Positions 17,000-24,051 of a stretch of 56,392 nucleotides of DNA are shown here, piece by piece; within the stretch, counting starts at the first letter, position 1; each line of letters opens with the position of its first letter. Source of the stretch: Pseudomonas fluorescens (GTDB lineage: Bacteria > Pseudomonadota > Gammaproteobacteria > Pseudomonadales > Pseudomonadaceae); assembly GCF_002837185.1 (NCBI RefSeq), contig NZ_KZ478021.1, forward strand, positions 1-56,392. Direction: 5' to 3'. Under the pieces are notes generated by a model. The model was not told where the DNA came from and did no database searches. It worked only from the letters and a program-made list of their open reading frames with translations. Made by a program: the position numbers and the translations under genes.

Positions 17000-17814
17000 T
17001 ACCGGCCCCATTGCCGCGTGTCCATCTCCAGCTCCGTCTGGCGCGACGCGTTGATATGCTTGAGAAATTGTCCAACCCGCTGCTGACAGTCAGGGCTGCC
17101 AACGACTTCATGAAACAGACGATGTTCATCGGCAAACAACGAATGATCCAGGTCCGTTGACAAATTGACGGCCCTCTTGGCATTCGCAATAGCCGCCGCA
17201 GGCGCGCTGGCGATACGTATTGCCAGCTTTCGCACATAAGCATCCAACGCCACAGGCATTACAGCGCGATTCACATAGCCATAAGCTTCAAGTTGCTCGG
17301 CATTATAAAATTGACCGCTGAGCATCATTTCCAGCGCGCGGGACCGACCGACGAGGCGCGGCAATAATTGCGTTCCTCCTTTACAGGGCAACAACCCCAG
17401 CGAGACTTCCGGGTGCCGGATAAACGCTTTGCCAATCGCTGCAAAGCGCATATCAAGCGCCATCAGGAACTCACTGCCAGCGCCGCTGGCACGGCCAGCG
17501 AGCTGTCCGATGGTGACCTTCCCCCAGGCGTGAAAGCGTTCAATCAACTCATACATCGACAGCAGTGCCTGGTTGGCCACCTCATCGCGATAATTCTGGA
17601 ACAACTGCAGATCCGCGCGGGCGATGAAAAAATCCGGGTCCGCACTGTTGAACACAATTACCTTAACGTTCGAACACTCTGCTTGCCGGGCGGTGTAGCG
17701 GAGCAACTCGTCCGTCAAGTGGGCATCGAGCAGGTTGACAGGAGGATTGTTTATCGTGACAAAGTCCACCCCTTGCTGGTGCACGACGCTCAATAATTTA
17801 AAGTCGCCAGTCAT
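16999..17814 (-). CDS. Enoyl-CoA hydratase/isomerase (crotonase) family enzyme
   Basis: The product is a crotonase-fold protein of 271 residues. The two oxyanion-hole segments are FIARADL (about 63-69) and GRASGAG (about 107-113). Both catalytic glutamates of true hydratases appear retained: one in GAGSEFLMALD and one in RHPEVSLGLLPCKGGTQ. It could hydrate, dehydrate or decarboxylate an ACP- or CoA-bound intermediate of the pathway. The ATG at 17814 is chosen because it follows a G-rich site (AAGGGGGG); a GTG one codon upstream is also possible. It ends in a one-base overlap with the polyketide synthase gene and begins 22 bp after the methyltransferase gene. A beta-branching role was considered but no HMG-synthase is present. 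Confidence 0.85.
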   Translation of the reverse strand: MTGDFKLLSVVHQQGVDFVTINNPPVNLLDAHLTDELLRYTARQAECSNVKVIVFNSADPDFFIARADLQLFQNYRDEVANQALLSMYELIERFHAWGKVTIGQLAGRASGAGSEFLMALDMRFAAIGKAFIRHPEVSLGLLPCKGGTQLLPRLVGRSRALEMMLSGQFYNAEQLEAYGYVNRAVMPVALDAYVRKLAIRIASAPAAAIANAKRAVNLSTDLDHSLFADEHRLFHEVVGSPDCQQRVGQFLKHINASRQTELEMDTRQWGR

Positions 17815-17836
17815 CACGCCCCCCTTACGGAAAAAC

Positions 17837-18736
17837 TCATCGCGTGGACGTCCAGGGTTTATCCAGGCACTTCAATTTAATCCGATAAAGATCCAGGTTT
17901 CCGCTCTGAAAACCGAGAATGGAATATTTAAGGTAGCGTTCATAGGTTTCGACCTGATCCAAACCGACCAGCTCGATTGCTCTCTCGCGGTGGGTATCAA
18001 GACGCGAAATCCACTCACGCAAGGTATTTACATAATCAGATCGGTCGTTGCGTAATTCGACAATTTCAAAATGTCCTTGAACCGCTTGGACAATATCCAG
18101 CAAATGCGGAGGATCGGTTTCTTGAAAAATCTCCTTGGATAAGAACGCTGTCGCCCGGGTGCCCACCATCTCTTGACGGGGCTTTCGGGAGCCATACGCG
18201 AACGTCTGAACAGACATATACCCACCGGGCACCAGCAGTGCATCCTGACAATGTTTGAAAAACGCCCTGTATGACTCCAGCTTCTGGGCTTGGCTGTCAT
18301 CCAGTTTCGCAAAGTGCTCGAAAGCACCTATCGAGATAATGCTGTCGTACGGTTCGAGCGGGTAATGGTCCTGCCAATTTTCAACGCGAACTTCACACCC
18401 ACCAAGGCCCAACTCGGCTATGTAGTCGGCCTGAGCATTGCTGAGCGTCAGCCCGGTAATCCGTTCAGCGCCACAGGTCGCAACGACCCGCGATAACGCC
18501 GCCCCCCAACCACAACCTATGTCCAAAACCGAACGCGCCGTGTCCGCGCCCGAGGCACGGATATGATGATCAAGTTTATTGATCTGAGCGTGTTCCAATG
18601 AGTCTGACTCAGATAAAAACATCGCACCGGAATACACCATGGCGTCATCCAGCCAAAGCTTATAAAACTCATTGCTCAGATCATAATGCGCTTGTATGGC
18701 ACGCTCGGATGACCCGAACTTCGCAGAATGGGGCAT
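17837..18736 (-). CDS. Cyclopropane-fatty-acid-synthase-like SAM methyltransferase
   Basis: The protein has 299 residues and the class I methyltransferase fold of the CFA/mycolic-acid synthase family. The N-terminal HYDLSNEFYKLWLDD is diagnostic. The SAM-binding LDIGCGWG lies at 71-78, SIGAFEHF contains the conserved Glu140, and the C-terminal ERYLKYSILGFQSGNLDLY block fits CMAS enzymes. Relative to remembered CmaA sequences, the bicarbonate-site Cys (in YSCAYF) is Gly37 here, and a His is replaced by Gln177. It may therefore methylate a carbon or heteroatom rather than cyclopropanate. The chosen ATG has GGAG six bases upstream and begins one base after the ACP stop; an ATG at 18748 is the alternative. 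The substrate is probably carried by the ACP. Confidence 0.87.
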   Translation of the reverse strand: MPHSAKFGSSERAIQAHYDLSNEFYKLWLDDAMVYSGAMFLSESDSLEHAQINKLDHHIRASGADTARSVLDIGCGWGAALSRVVATCGAERITGLTLSNAQADYIAELGLGGCEVRVENWQDHYPLEPYDSIISIGAFEHFAKLDDSQAQKLESYRAFFKHCQDALLVPGGYMSVQTFAYGSRKPRQEMVGTRATAFLSKEIFQETDPPHLLDIVQAVQGHFEIVELRNDRSDYVNTLREWISRLDTHRERAIELVGLDQVETYERYLKYSILGFQSGNLDLYRIKLKCLDKPWTSTR

Positions 18737-18737
18737 C

Positions 18738-18989
18738 TTATTCTCCATCGCTCGCCAGGTACGTACTCAGCGTTTCAATCGTTGGGTGATCGTATAGCAG
18801 CGTGGCGTCCAGCTTACGACCGACCAGCGTTTGCAATTTCGCGGTCAACTCGACCACAGACGCAGAATCAATACCGTAGCGATCGAAGGCCACATCGGTC
18901 GCCAGCTCCGTCGCCGGAACCTCAAGCAAATCCGCCAATGACTCAAGTAAAAACTCTTCAATAACTTCCCGTTCCAGCACGATTGCCAT
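18738..18989 (-). CDS. Free-standing acyl carrier protein
   Basis: An 83-residue ACP with the phosphopantetheine serine Ser42 in YGIDSASVVEL, acidic helices on both sides, and a C-terminal YDHPTIETLSTYLAS typical of polyketide carrier proteins. It stands between the desaturase and the methyltransferase genes. The FAAL encoded upstream probably loads it with a fatty acyl chain, on which the desaturase then works, as in JamA-JamB-JamC-type systems. No dedicated phosphopantetheinyl transferase is visible nearby, so a housekeeping one must act. Confidence 0.93.
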   Translation of the reverse strand: MAIVLEREVIEEFLLESLADLLEVPATELATDVAFDRYGIDSASVVELTAKLQTLVGRKLDATLLYDHPTIETLSTYLASDGE

Positions 18990-19046
18990 TTTTATAGCGC
19001 CTCATAGCCCAGTTGTCGTTTAGATGCCGTAAAAAATATGAACGTA

Positions 19047-20075
19047 TTAAGGCCGTGTCTTTTTTGCGTCACGCTTTTCTTTGGAAGGCTGCCGCATATC
19101 GGAAACCTGACCGCACGCTTTAAGTACATTTAAAATACCCAACCCCAAGTCCAGCTCATACCATTCATAGGCCATGCGTGCTGAGTAAGGAAACGCATGA
19201 TGGTTATTGTGATAACTTTGTCCGAGTGTGGGCACGGCCATCAGCAAGGGAATGGAGTTTGTACTGCGGTCGGCGGTGCGGTAGGGGCGTGAGCCCACGC
19301 TGTGAGACAGCGTGTTAATACTCCAATACGTCAGATGGTTCATCACAAAAATGCGCACAAACCCTCCCCACAGAATTCCCAGCACGACGCCTTGCCAACT
19401 CATGTAAATAAGTCCGGACAGCACTCCCGGAATGACAAAACCGGCCGCCAGCCAATAAATGTAATTGACGTGGACGTGCAGGATATCGGGGTCCTTGTAC
19501 AGGTCCTTCACGTATCGATTCCATCCGGGAGCGCGAATGCTCAACGGCGTCCAGATCCATCCCACGTGTGAATGCCAAAAGCCTTTCATATGCTGCCAGA
19601 ACCCTTCGTTATAGACAGTGGTCCCGCCTGGCCTTATATACATGGAATGTGGATCGTTAGGGCGATCGCTATGGATATGATGTTTGCGGTGTATCGCCGC
19701 CCACCATATGACCGGCCCTTGAAACCCCATGGACCCCATGCCCGCCAGACAAATCCTGAGCCACCGTTTGGCGCTATATGACTTATGAGCGAATAGGCGA
19801 TGAAACCCGAGTTCAACGCCACACACGGCAATGGCATGCATCATCAGCAACATGCCTATTTCAACCATTCCAATCTGGTACCAGCCAATAACGTGCAAGT
19901 AAATGGCAAGCATGACTGCGATAACCGGAACAAAGGTAACGACACCGGCAAGCACCCGGTCGATCATTCTGCTCTGAGGCTGCTCAAAGCGACGTGCCAA
20001 GGGCCCGTCGTACTGCTGTTCAATTCCGGGCAAGTCAAGTTCATGCTCATCCGGAAGGCTGGGTACACGTTTCAT
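19047..20075 (-). CDS. Membrane fatty-acyl desaturase (three histidine boxes)
   Basis: The protein has 342 residues, four or more membrane helices and the three His boxes of di-iron membrane desaturases: HRLFAH at 92-97, HRKHH at 129-133 and HNNHH at 289-293. The length and box spacing match delta-9 acyl-CoA/acyl-lipid desaturases and the JamB/TtuB acyl-ACP desaturase-acetylenases. Given the FAAL on one side and a free ACP on the other, its substrate is probably an acyl-ACP. Whether it makes an alkene, a terminal alkene or an alkyne cannot be decided by sequence. The ATG at 20075 has GGAG at proper distance; an upstream TTG at 20120 would add 15 residues with no clear ribosome-binding site. 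Confidence 0.9.
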   Translation of the reverse strand: MKRVPSLPDEHELDLPGIEQQYDGPLARRFEQPQSRMIDRVLAGVVTFVPVIAVMLAIYLHVIGWYQIGMVEIGMLLMMHAIAVCGVELGFHRLFAHKSYSAKRWLRICLAGMGSMGFQGPVIWWAAIHRKHHIHSDRPNDPHSMYIRPGGTTVYNEGFWQHMKGFWHSHVGWIWTPLSIRAPGWNRYVKDLYKDPDILHVHVNYIYWLAAGFVIPGVLSGLIYMSWQGVVLGILWGGFVRIFVMNHLTYWSINTLSHSVGSRPYRTADRSTNSIPLLMAVPTLGQSYHNNHHAFPYSARMAYEWYELDLGLGILNVLKACGQVSDMRQPSKEKRDAKKTRP

Positions 20076-20148
20076 CAAATACTCCAGACATCTGAAACGC
20101 CTCACCCACTGTTTCTTCAAGACAGGTGAGCGGCGTGATTTTTAGAAT

Positions 20149-21849
20149 TCAATGGTCTAGGTCAGTCTTGCTTGGCGACGGAGTGAGATAGAGTTCCCTG
20201 CATTTAAACCGCTGCAACTTTCCGCTTGAAGTTCTGAACAGTCGATTGGGCTTGACGAACACTATGTCATCAGGGCTTATGCCGTGCTGCCGGGTGATTA
20301 ATTCGCGTATATCCGCAGCCAAAATAGACAGTTGATCAGCGGAGCGCGGCCTCAACTCGATCAGCACGACCAGTCGCTCTTCGCCCGCCACTTCGATGCC
20401 TAGTGCAGCACAGCTGTCATGTCGAATGTCCGGATGGGACTCGACGGTATGCTCTATGTCCTGTGGGTACCGATTTTTCCCACGTACGATAATAAGGTCT
20501 TTGATCCGTCCGGTTATATACAGCTCACCGCGCTCTATAAAGCCTAGATCTCCTGTGCGTAAATAGTATTCGGGCAAACTTGCTATTTTCGATTGGAATG
20601 CTTGACACGCGTCGGTGGCGCCTGGCCAATAACCTTTAGCGTTGCTGTCACTGCTTAGCCAGACCTCACCCACTTGACGCTCTTCACAGAGCACGCTGGT
20701 TTCGGGGTTGACGATGTTCACCTTATGACCGCATCGTGGGTAACCGCAACTGCTGACTTCAATACCATGAGCACTACCAGGGTCAACTGGCACGACGCTA
20801 TGCTCTCGTAGTTTCCGACCATCTATATACAAACTGTTGACGTCACTCAGCTTGGTGCTGCCGGTGACAAAAAGAGTGGCTTCGGCAAGACCGTAACACG
20901 AGTAAAAGGCCTTCTTGTTGAAGCCCCATCGAGAGAATTTCTCGCAGAAACCTTCAATGGTTGGTTTGCGAATGGTTTCTGCGCCCGTGAACGCCAGGCT
21001 CCAACTGCTCAGATCGATACCAGACCTGTCAGCTGTGTCGATACGCCGGGTGCACATCGCATACGCAAAATTAGGCCCGCCCGAGGTCGTGGCCCGGTAG
21101 TCCGAAATCAGCTGAAGCCAGCGCAACGGGTTTTGCACAAAGGCCAGAGGGCTGAACACTATGCTATGTGCGCCTAAGAAAAGAGGCTGCAGCACATTTC
21201 CAATCAAGCCCATATCGTGAAACATAGGCAACCAGCCAACCACCACTGCGCGCTCGTCATGTTCAAAGGCCTGCTGTATGGCACGTTGGTTAGTCAGAAT
21301 ATTTTCATGGGTGAGCATGACGCCCTTTGCGACGCCAGTGGACCCGGACGTATATTGAATAAGCGCTAACTCATTATATTTCACAGAGAAACCTGAGCGG
21401 TCCCACTCGACATTATCCAGGCCTGCCAAATCAATAACCTGGACATATGAAAGTCCATCTGATTGCAAAACGTGGTTGACCGCAGATACTAATCCGGCAG
21501 CGCTCAGAACGAAGGTTGATCGAGCATCCCTTGCAACGGCCGTCAGACGCCTTTTATCCGCTGTCGTCAGAGGCGCAGATAACGGAACCGGGACAGCGCC
21601 TGCATAGAGACACCCGAAGAATGCCTCAATAAAATCCAGCCCCGCGTGAAATACCAGCAATATATTGCGACCCTGCATGCCATGCTCAGTCAGATAACTG
21701 GCAATTCTCCTGGCTCGGGCATCCAATTGCGCAAACGTCAGGCTGTACGATTGTGAAAGGGAATAATCATGAAACGTGTAGGCTGGTTGCCCGGCATTTA
21801 CAATCGCCCTTTCCTGCAGCATTCCCCCCAGCGAGTTGATGTGATGCAT
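20149..21849 (-). CDS. Fatty acyl-AMP ligase (FAAL)
   Basis: A 566-residue ANL-superfamily enzyme. Visible motifs are the P-loop-like YTSGSTGVAKG (from 166), WLPMFHDMGLIG, the adenine-binding SCYGLAEATLFVTG (about 317-330), YYLRTGDLGF and the C-terminal lysine in RTSSGKLQR. The segment after the YGLAEAT motif (KLSDVNSLYIDGR...) is the FAAL-specific insertion region, so the product is probably acyl-AMP passed to an ACP rather than acyl-CoA. It should activate a free fatty acid as the pathway starter. ATG 21849 follows GGAAGG and lies two bases after the ketosynthase stop, so the two are coupled. Downstream, 73 bp separate it from the desaturase gene. Confidence 0.93.
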   Translation of the reverse strand: MHHINSLGGMLQERAIVNAGQPAYTFHDYSLSQSYSLTFAQLDARARRIASYLTEHGMQGRNILLVFHAGLDFIEAFFGCLYAGAVPVPLSAPLTTADKRRLTAVARDARSTFVLSAAGLVSAVNHVLQSDGLSYVQVIDLAGLDNVEWDRSGFSVKYNELALIQYTSGSTGVAKGVMLTHENILTNQRAIQQAFEHDERAVVVGWLPMFHDMGLIGNVLQPLFLGAHSIVFSPLAFVQNPLRWLQLISDYRATTSGGPNFAYAMCTRRIDTADRSGIDLSSWSLAFTGAETIRKPTIEGFCEKFSRWGFNKKAFYSCYGLAEATLFVTGSTKLSDVNSLYIDGRKLREHSVVPVDPGSAHGIEVSSCGYPRCGHKVNIVNPETSVLCEERQVGEVWLSSDSNAKGYWPGATDACQAFQSKIASLPEYYLRTGDLGFIERGELYITGRIKDLIIVRGKNRYPQDIEHTVESHPDIRHDSCAALGIEVAGEERLVVLIELRPRSADQLSILAADIRELITRQHGISPDDIVFVKPNRLFRTSSGKLQRFKCRELYLTPSPSKTDLDH

Positions 21850-21851
21850 GT

Positions 21852-23018
21852 TCAGCCTTCCACACACGTCAACAAAGCGTAGGCAATCGAAAACCGACCC
21901 GACTCAGGCACCATGCACAACACTTTGTCACCAGCTTTGAACATGCCGTTGCCGAGTGCCTCCTCCAACATGAGATAAATACTGGCGGAGCCGACATTTC
22001 CCTTGCTTGCCAGATTGGTAAACCACTTTTGCGTGGGCACCGTAAAGCCAATATCCAAATAGGCTTTGACCAGCTCTTCAAAAAAGAAATACGAGCTGAT
22101 ATGCGGGAGAAAGTGATCGATCTCGTCGGGCTTGATCATGCCCCGCGCCATTAATTTTTCAGTCTCTACCAATACCGACCCGGACAAGCCCTTTGCCAGT
22201 AAGTCGGTATCCTGGCGAAGCAGCATCAATCCCGCTTCTTCGGCCTGGGAAATAGTCTTGTAGGATTGGTACGTATCGCCAGCCTGCAGGTTCTTCGTCT
22301 TCGTACTTCCCAAGTACATGCACGCAGGGTATTTATGCGCGTAGGAATTCAACGTTATCCATTCGATCTTCAACGAGATACTTCTTTCACGCGGCGTGCT
22401 TTGGACAACCGCTGCGCCAGCACCGTCTGATAACATCCACCGTAAAAAGTCAGCGTTGAAATATTGGTATGACGCTTCCTGACCGCGCGGAGCACTGATC
22501 TGACTTTCTTTTTCGAAACGGCTTCCTTGTAAAGCGACGGATGCCAGTTCAGAACCTACCGCCACCGCAATATCATGCTCGTTTGCCAAAATCGAATTAT
22601 TCACACTTTTAAGAGCGGCCATGCTGGAGACGCATACGCCCCCTGCCGAAAGAATGTCCATGGGTCCGCCGCCCAGGCGGCCATGTACCATCGAGGCAAA
22701 TCCCGGGACAATCAGATCGGGACAGGTCGTCGCAGTAGCAAGCATCTCGATCTGATCGACAGACAGCCCCCCTTTGCGCAAAGCATCCTGAACGGCATTT
22801 GCAGCAAGCTGCTCATTCAGGTGTGTTTGCTGACCTTGGCGATCAAACGCATAATAGCGCTGGACTATCCCATTGGCATTTAATATTAAGTCCTTATAAC
22901 GACTGGGGTTGCCATTAACTAAGCCAAGGTGCTTTTCAATATCGTCGTTGTGAACGGGATCATTAGGCAGAAAGGCGCCAAGGGACGTAATATAGGCGGC
23001 GCGTTTTTCACAATTCAA
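21852..23018 (-). CDS. KAS III (FabH)-like 3-oxoacyl-ACP synthase
   Basis: A thiolase-fold condensing enzyme of 388 residues with the Cys-His-Asn triad of the FabH type: Cys129 in AGGVCVSSM, His306 in LPHISSYF and Asn341 in SKGNVGSAS. It is longer than housekeeping FabH (about 320), as are secondary-metabolite relatives that join two acyl chains (DarB/CerJ/PpyS types). It could prime the synthase or condense an acyl-ACP with a beta-keto intermediate. The start is inferred to be TTG at 23018, because GGAGGAG precedes it by six bases; the longer frame to 23084 would overlap the upstream gene by 35 bp. A beta-branching HMG-CoA synthase is less likely from the active-site context. Confidence 0.88.
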   Translation of the reverse strand: MNCEKRAAYITSLGAFLPNDPVHNDDIEKHLGLVNGNPSRYKDLILNANGIVQRYYAFDRQGQQTHLNEQLAANAVQDALRKGGLSVDQIEMLATATTCPDLIVPGFASMVHGRLGGGPMDILSAGGVCVSSMAALKSVNNSILANEHDIAVAVGSELASVALQGSRFEKESQISAPRGQEASYQYFNADFLRWMLSDGAGAAVVQSTPRERSISLKIEWITLNSYAHKYPACMYLGSTKTKNLQAGDTYQSYKTISQAEEAGLMLLRQDTDLLAKGLSGSVLVETEKLMARGMIKPDEIDHFLPHISSYFFFEELVKAYLDIGFTVPTQKWFTNLASKGNVGSASIYLMLEEALGNGMFKAGDKVLCMVPESGRFSIAYALLTCVEG

Positions 23019-23049
23019 AGCACTCTCCTCCACCCTGCACCGATAACAC

Positions 23050-23796
23050 TTAGAAACTGCCCATCTCTTCGAATTGCAAGACATAGAGGCGGCTCGCCAC
23101 TTGTGCTACACGTGCAATTTGAAACGCGACTGATGGCGTAATGTAAGGCGAGGCAATCATTTTGATGAAACCCTCGTAGTGGCCTGCATCGTTGCATGAG
23201 TGATAGATCAAATTACTCATTTGCTGATCCGTGAGCGCAAGCGCCTGTTTCAGATTTTGCGCCCATCGACCGGTCAGCTTTCTCCCCACACCTTCAATAA
23301 TGAATGTCACACCGAATGCAGGAAGGGGATTTGGCGCACTGGTTTGCTGGAATACATAAGCGGACAATGCTTCATAACCGATATTGCGCGGGTACTGAGT
23401 GATGTTCTTTAGATCGCCGCCCACGGCGACGTAGTCTCGCTCAAGCAGATGGAAATCCTGGTGCTCGCGACTCACGTGTGCGATGAGTGCATTGCGAATG
23501 ACTTCATGCCCCTCGTCCATATTTGACGCCGCACGGAGCATCCAGCGCGGACCGTCGTGATAGCACATATTGATGAGAAAATCTCTATACTCAATAAGAG
23601 TAATAGTGCGCTCATTGATGGACCGAACGATGGGGGTGGCATTCAGTTTCTTTTCGAATTCGTACCATGTCACGGCTAAAGACAACCCTAGCCATCTCGC
23701 CGCCAGATTATCCACTTTCGACAAATTGGCACCCACGGGTGACTGCTCGTACAACTCATCAATAGAGACGCTGTGCTTGATTTCTGGAAGTTGCAT
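23050..23796 (-). CDS. Haem-oxygenase-like non-haem iron oxygenase (UndA-like)
   Basis: This 248-residue all-helical protein belongs, by pattern, to the haem-oxygenase-like diiron oxidase/oxygenase group. Candidate metal ligands are His107, Glu111 and His116 in HVSREHQDFH, Glu168 in FIIEGVG, and Asp203 and His206 in HSCNDAGHYEGF. The E-G-x-G and D-x-x-H elements match the remembered layout of UndA, which converts lauric acid to 1-undecene in Pseudomonas. The family also includes N-oxygenases, decarboxylases and C-C cleaving enzymes. It is the first gene of the cluster, 31 bp upstream of the ketosynthase gene. A fatty-acyl oxidation role fits the neighbourhood, but the reaction is unknown and the assignment is moderate. 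Confidence 0.72.
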   Translation of the reverse strand: MQLPEIKHSVSIDELYEQSPVGANLSKVDNLAARWLGLSLAVTWYEFEKKLNATPIVRSINERTITLIEYRDFLINMCYHDGPRWMLRAASNMDEGHEVIRNALIAHVSREHQDFHLLERDYVAVGGDLKNITQYPRNIGYEALSAYVFQQTSAPNPLPAFGVTFIIEGVGRKLTGRWAQNLKQALALTDQQMSNLIYHSCNDAGHYEGFIKMIASPYITPSVAFQIARVAQVASRLYVLQFEEMGSF

Positions 23797-23908
23797 TTCA
23801 CACCTTTGCCATTATTAACACACGCCTGCACAGCCGCTTCTAAACAGTCGAGCGCTGTTTGTTCCAACTGACGTGTTTTTGTAATGCTAGAGGTGCTTAC
23901 AGAAGTTA

Positions 23909-23936
23909 AATGTAGGGAAAATCTCAAACAGTCCAA
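23909..23936 (-). promoter_or_regulatory. Candidate promoter of the lipid-polyketide cluster
   Basis: The 255-bp space upstream of the cluster is AT-richer than its surroundings. On the minus strand TTGGAC (23931-23936) and TACATT (23909-23914) are 16 bp apart, about 110 bp before the first start codon. The rest of the interval holds a GC hairpin near 24012-24028 and no gene. The match to sigma-70 consensus is modest. Confidence 0.3.
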
Positions 23937-24051
23937 ATTACCTTTTGAGTTGACGTTGCGTCTTACAGGCAAAAAAGATAAGCCGCATTCAGCCCTGGTC
24001 CATGTGGCTGTACCGGCATTGGCCGGCGCAGCCATCGCAGCATAGGTCAAG

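Noticed and set aside
18738..21849. Polyyne cluster of the caryoynencin/protegenencin type
   Set aside because: Those clusters carry several desaturases and a thioesterase and no malonyl-using KS-AT module. Only one desaturase is present here.
16999..23018. HMG-synthase-type beta-branching cassette
   Set aside because: An ACP, a ketosynthase and one crotonase are present, but the KASIII-like protein has a FabH-type triad rather than HMG-synthase motifs. There is only one crotonase and no decarboxylating KS.
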